Source of the DNA: H111-94 sp034436045
GTDB taxonomy: Bacteria; Chloroflexota; Ktedonobacteria; Ktedonobacterales; Ktedonobacteraceae
Assembly (NCBI GenBank): GCA_034436045.1
Contig: DAOTVZ010000163.1
Span: 1 to 19,753 of the forward strand
Reading direction: 5' to 3'
Length of the DNA: 19,753 nt
In this document: in pieces, positions 1 to 8,170 of the stretch
How positions within the stretch are numbered: position 1 is the first letter of the stretch
Layout: every line of letters begins with the position of its first letter
Program-made: the position numbers and the translations under genes
Notes under the pieces: generated by a model
Seen by the model: only the letters and a program-made list of their open reading frames with translations
Databases searched by the model: none
What the model was told of the DNA's origin: nothing

Positions 1-233
1 CATATAAGAGATCAACGGAGTTCTTTTTAGCACGGCACCTTGACGATTGGAATACGATTCAGATAGATGTGATAGAGCTTCTGGCGGCACTGAGAAGCCG
101 TGTCCTCGCCAGGCTGGCTCCCTGGTACATCCAGCATGATCCATCCCTGAAACCCATTCTTGAAGCACATGGATTTGATGAGGGGTATTCCACATGCATA
201 CAGGATGGTGAAAAAGATTATATGTATCGTTAG
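1..233 (+). CDS. 3' end of an unrecognised gene (partial at left edge)
   Basis: An open frame enters from the left edge (complete codons from base 3) and ends at a TAG at 231-233, giving the last 76 residues of a protein. No start codon is needed inside the window because the gene begins outside it. The tail is a plausible folded soluble C-terminus: a Leu/Ala/Arg-rich helical stretch (IELLAALRSRVLARLAPWYI), then an acidic/aromatic end with residues DGEKDYMYR. Amino acid usage is balanced and no membrane segment is present. I do not recognise a family. The region after the stop is strongly AT-rich, unlike the coding DNA, which fits a true gene end. The gene is convergent with the next minus-strand gene. 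Confidence 0.6.
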   Translation, partial: YKRSTEFFLARHLDDWNTIQIDVIELLAALRSRVLARLAPWYIQHDPSLKPILEAHGFDEGYSTCIQDGEKDYMYR

Positions 234-290
234 TTATATTCAATAATCTATTGCTATATTAGCATCAAATTATTTTTATCAAGTATAGGA

Positions 291-311
291 CATATAATAA
301 TATTTTATATG
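291..311. terminator. AT-only inverted repeat between convergent genes
   Basis: CATATAA (291-297) and TTATATG (305-311) form a 7-bp inverted repeat with a 7-nt loop. It lies in the AT-rich gap (about 234-330) between the partial plus-strand gene and the convergent minus-strand gene. It could act as a weak bidirectional terminator, but an all-AT stem is not convincing. Confidence 0.25.
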
Positions 312-324
312 TAAAAATATGTAT

Positions 325-780
325 TTAATGCAAGATGAGAATGAGCAGACCCATCAGGTCGAAGCCGAGTAGTATGCACATCAGCGCAAAGAGGATCACT
401 TGCAGGGGGAGTTGTTGGTTACACGGGCGTGCCATAGCCATCGAAGTGAGCAAACTACGCCTGTTCGTTCCGGTATGACGAGCAGGCATTCGCGGGTTGA
501 TGCCTTGTTGTATATGCCTGCGTGCTTCCTGCCTGCGGCGATTGCCGGTATAGAGCGCATTGTGTGACTGCCATCGTTCGCTGATTGCCTCCTCAAAAGA
601 AGCATAAAGTGTTTCCTCATCCAGTACAACGTTCTCCGGTTTATAAACAGGGATAGGTAGCGTCGTATAGCTGTCCTGCATCAATGATGACATCTCAGAT
701 GCACGCAACGTGTCCGTCCTGCTATCGGCGATGCTATATTTTTGTAGTTCACTAGTGCAAGGACTTAGTGTGGCATTCAT
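325..780 (-). CDS. Small hypothetical protein with a C-terminal membrane anchor
   Basis: A 151-residue protein when started at the ATG at 780. An in-frame ATG further upstream (843) would add 21 residues, but the 780 start has a strong Shine-Dalgarno (AGGAGG, 8 nt upstream on the minus strand) and is preferred. The first ~120 residues are hydrophilic, with an Arg/Gln-rich patch (GNRRRQEARRHIQQG). The last ~28 residues are very hydrophobic (LQVILFALMCILLGF then LMGLLILILH) and end almost at the stop, so the protein would be tail-anchored with a cytoplasmic N-terminus. I recognise no family and no catalytic motif. It is convergent with the partial gene on its left and has repeat-rich DNA on its upstream side. 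Confidence 0.6.
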   Translation of the reverse strand: MNATLSPCTSELQKYSIADSRTDTLRASEMSSLMQDSYTTLPIPVYKPENVVLDEETLYASFEEAISERWQSHNALYTGNRRRQEARRHIQQGINPRMPARHTGTNRRSLLTSMAMARPCNQQLPLQVILFALMCILLGFDLMGLLILILH

Positions 781-930
781 CAGTACTCCCTCCTCTACCC
801 TATGTATTTCTTTATACGAGAGAGAATACAGGAAATTAGACATCCAGACATGGTGCTTTTGGCCTATTTCACGCTCAAAAAGACGAGGTTAAGCGAAGTT
901 TAATGCATTTCAAGCTACCTTTAATCATCC

Positions 931-956
931 CGTAGGGGCGTGATTGATGACGCCCT
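931..956 (+). repeat. GTAGGGGCGT palindromic repeat, copy 1
   Basis: GTAGGGGCGTGATTGATGACGCCC: an imperfect palindrome (one G/G mismatch in the arms), preceded by ATCATCCC as in the next copy. Member of the repeat family found throughout this window. A half-copy (GGGGCGTGATCA) follows at about 983-994. Confidence 0.8.
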
Positions 957-1031
957 GAAAGGGGAGCGACGGGCAGGCAAGCGGGGCGTGATCAAGAAAT
1001 GTTTCACCTGAACCTGGCAACGAAATCATCC

Positions 1032-1057
1032 CGTAGGGGCGTGATTGATCACGCCCT
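1032..1057 (+). repeat. GTAGGGGCGT palindromic repeat, copy 2
   Basis: The core at 1037-1056 is a perfect palindrome with 9-bp arms GGGCGTGAT / ATCACGCCC around a TG centre. It has the same orientation and the same AATCATCCC head as the copy at 931. Confidence 0.8.
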
Positions 1058-1108
1058 GTTTATTCTACTGCGCTTGTTAAGCAATTTTTGTACGTCAATC
1101 AGCTTTCA

Positions 1109-1133
1109 GGGCGTGATGAATCACGCCCCTACG
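1109..1133 (-). repeat. GTAGGGGCGT palindromic repeat, copy 3 (inverted)
   Basis: GGGCGTGAT / ATCACGCCC with a GA centre, followed by CTACG, so the GTAGGGGC head is on the minus strand. With the 931 and 1032 copies it fills most of the gap between the small membrane protein gene and the glycosidase gene. Apart from repeats I see no gene in 844-1290. Confidence 0.8.
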
Positions 1134-1229
1134 AGGCAAGAGAACGTTCCTGGCCCCAAAAGTCCCCTTATAGCAGAGATGCTCCACGTCGGTTCGTTGT
1201 GTACATAGACTTATATTCATCTAGTTGTA

Positions 1230-1270
1230 GGGGGGCCCCCTGGTAGGTACCCTGTTTGTCTGTCTGTCTG
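1230..1270 (+). repeat. G6C5 palindrome followed by a TGTC tetranucleotide run
   Basis: GGGGGGCCCCC at 1230-1240 is a perfect G/C palindrome. At 1257-1268 TGTC occurs three times in tandem, followed by TG. Both lie directly upstream of the ribosome binding site of the glycosidase gene, within its likely 5' leader. The tetranucleotide run is short, so length variation is only a possibility. Confidence 0.5.
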
Positions 1271-1290
1271 TATGTAGAGGAAAGAAGAGC

Positions 1291-3597
1291 GTGCGAATTG
1301 TCCACCCATGGCCCGCGAAGGTCGTTATCATCCTGTTCATCATTATTTGTGTTGTGCTGCCGTCAGGCAAGGCAACTGCGGAGGTCGCCTCTACCCTGTT
1401 CGTATCGGGGAGGAGTGCCCCTCACGGTCGTCCGGCTACCCCCCCGCCGCCAGGCGATATACAGCTTGATAGCCGCATTCCAGCACAAACCATCGCGCAT
1501 GATGCTGGTTTTGCCAATTTGAATACCACTTTTGGCTCGCGCTTCGATTTCACGATTGTGCCGCAGTATGCTGTGGTGCGCAGTGGAACCGATGGCGTCT
1601 TCCATGAGAACGAAGCGAGCTATATCGTTGGCGCAACCCCGGCGGGCCAGCAGAGGACCTACATTTTTCATATGGGGCAGGCCAACACGGCAGCGGGCGA
1701 TACCTATGTTAGCAATGAACACTGGATTGAGGGACTGGACACCACTCGTTGGGCCGGTGATGCCAGCAATGGTCTGCACCTGATCGTGGACTTCATTGAC
1801 CCCTTTCGCGGTGAGCCGGGCTGTACCGCCATTGCCGCTTGTGCCGAAGCGGTCAAGGACGATACGCTCCCTGCTTTAATTATCGGCGTCAGCTTGCAAA
1901 ATTACAGTGTGCAGGCGCAATCCGGGCAATTTCTCTTTGGCAGCAATCGCCCTTTAATGACCGGACAGGGCTGTGTGGGACAGACGACGCCCGATGGTCG
2001 GGCCATCAAACTCGTTTCTTATAGCCTCTCATCAGATGTGACAGGAGGCACGCTCTTCCTGGCCGGCGATAGCCAGCATTGGCACTGCAACACCGCCGTT
2101 GGCGACCGCGCCGGGCTGGCCTGGAACTATCATCTGGGTGGTTTACAGACGGAGACGGCCTATCTCATCCTGGGCGGCTGGAATGCCAGCCAGCAGCTTT
2201 TCTATAATACACAACTCGCGGCAGGCTGCCAGAACGAGGGCCTGTACGCTTCACAGGAGTGGAGTTCGGAGAGCGATGTCGTCGATTTCGCCATCGATAA
2301 TCTCACTGCACGCGATGACCTGTTAGCACAGGCGCAGACGATGGAAAACTATCTGATCGACAACAACACGCTGACGCCCGCGCAACGCTGGATTCTCGGC
2401 GACACGCTGCGCAGCTATAAGGCTAGCACGTGGCTGGTGGGACGACAGAACTGCGCTGGTGGTGGCTATGATGCCGCCGTCTATGAAGGCTCCTATGGCT
2501 TCTTGACCACCGTTGACGTTATGCATGAATACGGCTACTTCGAGATCACTCGCGTGCCCTGGTTCTTCAAGGCGGCTATGAACACCGTCTTTAACAATGC
2601 GACCAGCGATACCTATGGTTTGTATTTTCAGCATGACCAGGGCGGCGATGTGGATAGCAGTGGCAATTGCACCAATCCTGGGAAGGGCGTGCCTACTATT
2701 CGCGCGACGTGCTATGCGCCCCCGGAGGTCAGTTCCGGTGTGCCAATGCCGACGGAAGAGAACGATGATGTGGCGCTCCTGATGGCTTATTACGTCTTCG
2801 TAACCGGCGATACGACGTTTCTGCGCCAGCACATCACACAACTTGACCAGGCCATGCAGCATAATATCAATGTTGCCGACCCCACGACAGGCATCGCCAT
2901 TCAGGATACACCGACAACCTACGACGCCGCCAGCGATTGCTTGCACAACGACGGCCCCGGTGCGGGCAACCAGTATTACCAGGGACTCAAAGAGGCCACC
3001 GGCTATCGTGCCACAGCCTATCTGGATAGCCTTATTCCAGGTGATACCAGCGGTGCGCAGTGGACACAGGCGGCGGCAAAGATCGAAGCGGCGATGGTGC
3101 AGGAGTATAACAGCAACGGTTTTATCCCTATTGCCAGCAACAACGCCTTCAGCAATTGCGATGGACGTACCATCGCGCTCGGTGATGGGCTGTTCTATGC
3201 TCACCTGCTCGGCCTCGATGCCAGCATGAATCAGACATTGCTGCACGATCTGGCGGCACAATTCCCCGCCGACCTTCAGGCCGATACATTGACCTCACCT
3301 GCGATGATTGCCATGACCTCGACGCGGGCCAGCGGGCCGCAGTGCAGCACTGGTCATTGCCTGCGCTACGAGTGGTTCAGCAAGGTCATTCTCGCCAGCC
3401 TGGTGGCCGATACGGTCTATACCCAGCACGGCTGCGCCAGTTGCCTGCATCTCGATATGGTAGAGGCGGCCTATCTCTACAATCAGGGCCTCATCAATGA
3501 TTTCGGCGACGGCTTCCACGATGATAACAGCGATTGGGGCGGTCACGTTTACCCGCGCGGCATCATCAGTTGGGCATATTTAGGGGCCAACTATTGA
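1291..3597 (+). CDS. Secreted glycoside hydrolase, family 52-like (beta-xylosidase type)
   Basis: A 768-residue protein starting at GTG 1291 with a purine-rich Shine-Dalgarno (AGAGGAAAGAAGAG) just upstream. Residues 1-30 form a signal peptide: basic start, hydrophobic core VVIILFIIICVVLP, then a likely cleavage after ATA30. The rest resembles GH52 beta-xylosidases as I remember the Geobacillus enzyme: VYEGSYGFLTTVDV matches the NEGEY nucleophile region (here Glu399), QDTPTTYDAASD matches the TTYD acid region (here Asp545), and EWFSKV and YPRG near the C-terminus also match. Predicted role is retaining hydrolysis of xylosidic bonds outside the cell. Unusual points are the export signal (known GH52 enzymes are mostly intracellular) and many cysteines, which suit disulfides in an exported protein. 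The gene stands alone, with no transporter or regulator beside it. The family call rests on motif memory, not a search. Confidence 0.78.
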   Translation: MRIVHPWPAKVVIILFIIICVVLPSGKATAEVASTLFVSGRSAPHGRPATPPPPGDIQLDSRIPAQTIAHDAGFANLNTTFGSRFDFTIVPQYAVVRSGTDGVFHENEASYIVGATPAGQQRTYIFHMGQANTAAGDTYVSNEHWIEGLDTTRWAGDASNGLHLIVDFIDPFRGEPGCTAIAACAEAVKDDTLPALIIGVSLQNYSVQAQSGQFLFGSNRPLMTGQGCVGQTTPDGRAIKLVSYSLSSDVTGGTLFLAGDSQHWHCNTAVGDRAGLAWNYHLGGLQTETAYLILGGWNASQQLFYNTQLAAGCQNEGLYASQEWSSESDVVDFAIDNLTARDDLLAQAQTMENYLIDNNTLTPAQRWILGDTLRSYKASTWLVGRQNCAGGGYDAAVYEGSYGFLTTVDVMHEYGYFEITRVPWFFKAAMNTVFNNATSDTYGLYFQHDQGGDVDSSGNCTNPGKGVPTIRATCYAPPEVSSGVPMPTEENDDVALLMAYYVFVTGDTTFLRQHITQLDQAMQHNINVADPTTGIAIQDTPTTYDAASDCLHNDGPGAGNQYYQGLKEATGYRATAYLDSLIPGDTSGAQWTQAAAKIEAAMVQEYNSNGFIPIASNNAFSNCDGRTIALGDGLFYAHLLGLDASMNQTLLHDLAAQFPADLQADTLTSPAMIAMTSTRASGPQCSTGHCLRYEWFSKVILASLVADTVYTQHGCASCLHLDMVEAAYLYNQGLINDFGDGFHDDNSDWGGHVYPRGIISWAYLGANY

Positions 3598-3824
3598 GCG
3601 CCTGATAGCCGTGCCTGATACCGAACGTCTTGCGAAAGGTTGCGTCCACCTTTGAAAACTCGCTATCGTGTCTCCTGACAGGAAGGAGGGTATGATACCC
3701 ACACGTCTGGTATCCGCCACTATTATAGAGCGTTGCCCCTTGTGGGGGGCAGGCCCTGGCATCAGGCGTGTGGATATCAGGAAATGCAGGGATGTTGTCT
3801 TCATGTTGGGTAAAGAGGAGATAC
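3598..3824. other. Intergenic gap with weak inverted repeats
   Basis: Between the glycosidase stop and the next gene. AAAGGT (3635-3640) and ACCTTT (3648-3653) can pair across 7 nt, but no T-run follows, so it is not a convincing terminator. A short GGTATGATACC palindrome lies near 3689-3699. No gene and no clear promoter are seen. Confidence 0.4.
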
Positions 3825-4439
3825 ATGATTTATTCTCTATCTGTGACTTCGGATGACTGCATTGTTAGCCTGTTGACCGTCAGGCAGCGACCGGTTACGC
3901 TGCCGTTTGTGCAAAAACATCTGACTCCCTTAACGGAGATTGCCGACTGGAGCGAGAGCTTTTTGTGTCGCCCACACCCTGATCTCGGTCGCAAAGGACC
4001 TGTCTGCGCTTTTGCGAAAAGAGCCTTGGAGAAGGGTCTGTTCTGGCTGACCGTCTGTGCGGAAGAACAGCCCATCTGCGATGAAGTTTGCGCACTCGTG
4101 CTGCGTTATCAGCAGTGGTACCGCGAGGTTGCGCCTCGCGAAGATGAGGAGGATGCCCAGTACAAGACGCTGCTCATCTTATTTCCTTACCTTCGAGATG
4201 CGATAGCGCTACCGCTACTTACAACAGTGCATAAGCTGTTGGCGCATGATTTTACGGCCAAAAATCTGCTCCTGGGACATTTTTATCCAAACAATGAACA
4301 GCCGGGCCTGTGGAGTACGACCTTTCGTCCGATGGCGGCTCCCGTTCCCTTACTGGCGATGCGGCACATCGTACAAATGGATCATGTCAATGCCGCCACC
4401 ATGCATCGTGTGCTGCTGGGTATGATGGACAAGAGGTAG
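3825..4439 (+). CDS. DUF6875-like conserved protein
   Basis: A 204-residue soluble protein. The ATG at 3825 is chosen over an upstream in-frame ATG at 3768 because AGAGGAG sits 4 nt before it and the upstream extension is not conserved-looking. Two motifs stand out: RPHPDLGRKGPVCAFAKRAL near residue 45, and a C-terminal FRPMAAPVPLLAMRHIVQMDHV. This pair (HPDLGR.GPVC and PVP.LA.RH.V..D) is what I recall of the DUF6875 family, common in actinobacteria and filamentous Chloroflexota. Its biochemical role is unknown to me; some relatives lie near biosynthetic clusters, but nothing of that kind is here. It is followed after 116 nt by a SprT-like gene on the same strand. Family assignment is by motif memory only. 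Confidence 0.65.
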   Translation: MIYSLSVTSDDCIVSLLTVRQRPVTLPFVQKHLTPLTEIADWSESFLCRPHPDLGRKGPVCAFAKRALEKGLFWLTVCAEEQPICDEVCALVLRYQQWYREVAPREDEEDAQYKTLLILFPYLRDAIALPLLTTVHKLLAHDFTAKNLLLGHFYPNNEQPGLWSTTFRPMAAPVPLLAMRHIVQMDHVNAATMHRVLLGMMDKR

Positions 4440-4442
4440 TAA

Positions 4443-4471
4443 GTGTACCGCTAGGTTGCACTTGCTATACT
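4443..4471 (+). promoter_or_regulatory. Candidate extended -10 promoter for the SprT-like gene
   Basis: TATACT at 4466-4471 preceded by TGC makes the 9-mer TGCTATACT, identical to the -10 regions upstream of the tRNA-Pro and pheS genes. The -35 position (GTGTAC, 17 nt spacer) matches poorly, so the site depends on the extended -10. Confidence 0.35.
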
Positions 4472-4555
4472 GGACTTACAGAGGAAACTTGCTACGTGCA
4501 GAGGCATCTCTGGCAGGTGCCTGGTCTTGCTGGCGTAGCGATGAGGAGTTCCAGT

Positions 4556-5035
4556 ATGACATTGATGCAATGCCTGGTAGAGCCATTCTTGCCTGTCTCC
4601 GTCTCTCGTGAACTGTCCGTGTATCTGGATGAACTCTGGATACGTCATTTTGCCGATGTGCCGCGTGTTACTACTGTCAAGATCGTGTATGGCGCGGCCT
4701 GGAAGATGCGCCTGGGCTTGATTAAGCTATCGCAGGACGAGAGCCTCTCGTGTATCATGATTAACGCGCTGCTCCGTTTGCCGGAGGTGCCGGAGTACGT
4801 GCTGGTCGCAACCATTGCGCATGAGTTGGCGCATTACGCTCACGGTTTCGGTTCGCCGCTGCCGCGCCGTTATGAGCATCCCCACGCCAACAGGGTTGTG
4901 GAGCGTGAGTTAGAGAGACGGGAATTAGGTCTGTATCTCTTTTGTTGTAATCAGTGGATTGACAAGGAATGGTATGCGTTCTATGATAAACAACGTGTCT
5001 ATGGGGGGACGCATATTTGCCGTTCATCACTGTAG
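4556..5035 (+). CDS. SprT-like zinc metallopeptidase-fold protein
   Basis: A 159-residue protein. The frame is open far upstream (to 4310), but the ATG at 4556 has AGGAG 7 nt before it and starts just ahead of the conserved region, while the upstream part overlaps the preceding gene. The core IAHELAHYAHG carries an HExxH motif (His89, Glu90, His93 from this start). Nearby histidines in YEHPH (about 108-110) could supply the third zinc ligand. The N-terminal part (VKIVYGAAWKMRLGLIKLS) resembles the strand that precedes the helix in SprT domains. The C-terminal cysteines (LFCCNQW) do not form an obvious zinc ribbon. SprT-fold proteins cut or bind proteins in a zinc-dependent way; the substrate here is unknown. 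No signal peptide, so probably cytoplasmic. Confidence 0.7.
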   Translation: MTLMQCLVEPFLPVSVSRELSVYLDELWIRHFADVPRVTTVKIVYGAAWKMRLGLIKLSQDESLSCIMINALLRLPEVPEYVLVATIAHELAHYAHGFGSPLPRRYEHPHANRVVERELERRELGLYLFCCNQWIDKEWYAFYDKQRVYGGTHICRSSL

Positions 5036-5078
5036 GAGCCACACGGCTCTCCAGACCTCATCCCTCGTGGATGCCTGG
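5035..5078 (+). other. Hairpins after the SprT-like gene, not a clear terminator
   Basis: GAGCC (5036-5040) pairs with GGCTC (5045-5049) across ACAC. Directly after it, CCAG...CATCC (5051-5063) pairs with GGATG...CTGG (5069-5078). No T-run follows either, so intrinsic termination is doubtful. Confidence 0.35.
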
Positions 5079-5125
5079 ATTGCGTGCCCTGAATGTCGTA
5101 CCCTGCATACTTTGGTTTATGTTCC

Positions 5126-5154
5126 TTGACAGACGCCTGAACCTGTGGTATATT
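5126..5154 (+). promoter_or_regulatory. Predicted sigma-A promoter of rho
   Basis: TTGACA (5126-5131), a 17-nt spacer, then TATATT (5149-5154) preceded by TGG (extended -10 type). This is the best promoter match in the window. It predicts transcription from about 5161 and a leader of about 147 nt before the rho GTG start. Confidence 0.75.
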
Positions 5155-5169
5155 CACCATAGCTCCGAA

Positions 5170-5184
5170 GAAGTGTACCACTTC
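5170..5184 (+). other. Hairpin at the start of the rho leader
   Basis: GAAGTG (5170-5175) and CACTTC (5179-5184) form a 6-bp stem with a 3-nt loop about 10 nt after the predicted transcription start. It could stabilise the mRNA 5' end or be part of a regulatory leader. Confidence 0.4.
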
Positions 5185-5254
5185 ACACTATAGTTCCACA
5201 GGTGTTTTGTGTATACTCCTGTTGCGTATATCAAATTCCCATCATCCTGAACCA

Positions 5255-5307
5255 AGAAAGGAGAATGGGCGTATTCTTCCCCAAGAATACTTGTTGCCCT
5301 AGACAAC

Positions 5308-5310
<3 letters not shown>
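5255..5310 (+). promoter_or_regulatory. Structured translation-initiation region of rho
   Basis: A near-ideal Shine-Dalgarno, AGAAAGGAG, is at 5255-5263, but the only usable rho start is GTG at 5308; there is no ATG, GTG or TTG in that frame between the stop at 5248 and 5308. The gap contains a perfect 8-bp hairpin (GTATTCTT 5271-5278, CCCC loop, AAGAATAC 5283-5290) and a second 4-bp hairpin (GTTG 5293-5296 / CAAC 5304-5307). If both fold, only 9 unpaired nt (5264-5270 and 5291-5292) separate the Shine-Dalgarno from GTG, a normal spacing. The pairing is visible in the sequence; the function is inferred. Confidence 0.5.
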
Positions 5311-6567
<1,257 letters not shown>

Positions 6568-6577
6568 AGGAGCTACT

Positions 6578-8071
6578 ATGACCATCTCAGCACCAACCTA
6601 CCAGAACTTTATCGGCGGAAAGTGGCGGGACGCACACAGCGGGCAGACCTTCCCCAACTATAATCCCGCCACCGGCGAACTGCTCGGCTATTTTCCACTG
6701 TCAGACCATCATGATGTCGATGCGGCAGTGACGGCGGCACGAACGGCTTTCGCCTCGTGGCGGCTGGTTCCGGCCCCGCAGCGCGGCAAGATACTCTTTC
6801 GCGTGGGCGAGTTGCTGACGCGCCATAAAGAGGAGCTGGCGCGTACCATGACGCAAGAGATGGGCAAGATTCTCAAGGAGACGCGCGGCGACGTGCAAGA
6901 GGGCATCGATATGGCTTACTATATGGGCGGCGAGGGCCGACGGCTCTTCGGCTATAGTGTGCCCGTCGAATTACCTGATAAGAGCGGCCTCGCTATGCGC
7001 GACCCGGTTGGCGTGGTGGCTTGTATTACGCCCTGGAATTTTCCGATAGCCATCCCCACCTGGAAGATGTTTCCAGCCCTGGTTGCAGGCAATACTATCG
7101 TCTTGAAGCCTGCCGAGGATACGCCATTGAGCGCACTGCGGCTCGTTGAACTGCTCTACGAGGCCGGGTTGCCAGAGGGCGTGGTCAATATCGTCTTTGG
7201 CCCCGGTCAGCCGACCGGTGAGGCGCTTATTCATCATCCCGACGTGGCCGTTATCTCCTTCACCGGTTCCACTGAGACGGGGCGACATGTGGCGGTAGAG
7301 GCGGCGCAAGCGCTTAAGCGCGTCTCACTGGAGATGGGCGGCAAGAACGCCGTGATCGTCATGGACGATGCCGACCTGGAACTGGCGGTCGAGGGCATTG
7401 TATGGAGCGCCTATGGTACTACGGGCCAGCGCTGCACTGCCTGTAGCCGCTTAATCGTCCACGAGGCAGTGCAGGAACGCTTATTAGAGTTGCTCTTGCC
7501 ACGCATCCAGGCCTTGCGTCTCGGCAACGGCCTCGACGAGCAGACCGATGTCGGGCCGATTATTAATGCGAAACAGCTTGAGAAGGTACATCGCTACACG
7601 GAGATCGGCAAGGCCGAGGGGGCTACACTGGTGACGGGCGGCGAGATCGCGCGTGAAGGTGAACTGGCGCGTGGCTTTTTCTATCGTCCTACCCTCTTTA
7701 AAGATGTACTGCCTGGCATGCGCATCGCTCAGGAAGAGATTTTTGGCCCCACGCTCTCCGTCATCACCGTAGGCTCGCTGGACGAAGCGATTGCCGTCAA
7801 TAACAACACGAAGTATGGCCTCTCCAGTGCTATCTACACGCGCGACGTGAACCGCGTGCAGCGTGCCATGCGTGACCTGACCACCGGCATCGTCTATATC
7901 AACTCCGGCACAACCGGGGCGGAGATTCAATTCCCCTTCGGTGGCACACGCGGCACCGGCAACGGGCACCGCGAGGCGGGCCTGGCCGGTCTGGATGTTT
8001 TTACCGAGTGGAAGGTAGTCTACACCGATTATAGTGGTCGGTTGCAAAAAGCGCAGATTGATAATAATTAA
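6578..8071 (+). CDS. NAD(P)-dependent aldehyde dehydrogenase
   Basis: A 497-residue ALDH-superfamily enzyme that oxidises an aldehyde to a carboxylic acid using NAD(P)+. Visible landmarks are TPWNFP (Asn154, oxyanion hole), VLKPAE (Lys177, cofactor binding), SFTGSTETG (Rossmann turn), LEMGGKN (Glu252, general base), GQRCTACS (catalytic Cys286) and EEIFGP. The C-terminal signature INSGTTGAEIQFPFGG, GNGHREAG and the VYTDYSGRLQ tail place it near the ALDH7 / alpha-ketoglutarate-semialdehyde dehydrogenase-like group. The true substrate cannot be read from sequence. AAGGAG lies 5 nt before the ATG. The 10-nt gap after rho suggests co-transcription, although no functional link is known to me. Confidence 0.92.
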   Translation: MTISAPTYQNFIGGKWRDAHSGQTFPNYNPATGELLGYFPLSDHHDVDAAVTAARTAFASWRLVPAPQRGKILFRVGELLTRHKEELARTMTQEMGKILKETRGDVQEGIDMAYYMGGEGRRLFGYSVPVELPDKSGLAMRDPVGVVACITPWNFPIAIPTWKMFPALVAGNTIVLKPAEDTPLSALRLVELLYEAGLPEGVVNIVFGPGQPTGEALIHHPDVAVISFTGSTETGRHVAVEAAQALKRVSLEMGGKNAVIVMDDADLELAVEGIVWSAYGTTGQRCTACSRLIVHEAVQERLLELLLPRIQALRLGNGLDEQTDVGPIINAKQLEKVHRYTEIGKAEGATLVTGGEIAREGELARGFFYRPTLFKDVLPGMRIAQEEIFGPTLSVITVGSLDEAIAVNNNTKYGLSSAIYTRDVNRVQRAMRDLTTGIVYINSGTTGAEIQFPFGGTRGTGNGHREAGLAGLDVFTEWKVVYTDYSGRLQKAQIDNN

Positions 8072-8077
8072 AGCAGA

Positions 8078-8125
8078 GCGAGCGCGAGATATCGCCTCTA
8101 CCCTACGGCGATGCCTTGCGCTCGC
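8078..8125. repeat. Inverted repeat after the aldehyde dehydrogenase gene
   Basis: Two 19-nt arms (8078-8096 and 8107-8125) match at 16 of 19 positions as inverted repeats, with perfect blocks GCGAGCGC/GCGCTCGC and ATCGCC/GGCGAT, around the 10-nt spacer TCTACCCTAC. The right part (8107-8126) also folds alone as GGCGA-TGCCTTGCGC-TCGCC, a unit that recurs near 17097. It lies 7 nt after the ALDH stop and before the next gene's start, so it may act as an intercistronic hairpin. Confidence 0.65.
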
Positions 8126-8170
8126 CTTGCCGTTCCCACCCTGTACGAGCAGCAGAAAGGCAATCTGTCC

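Noticed and set aside
2323..3261. 312-codon frame antisense to the glycosidase
   Set aside because: Shadow of a GC-rich gene; the product is His/Arg/Ile-rich without domains, and the sense strand shows catalytic motifs.
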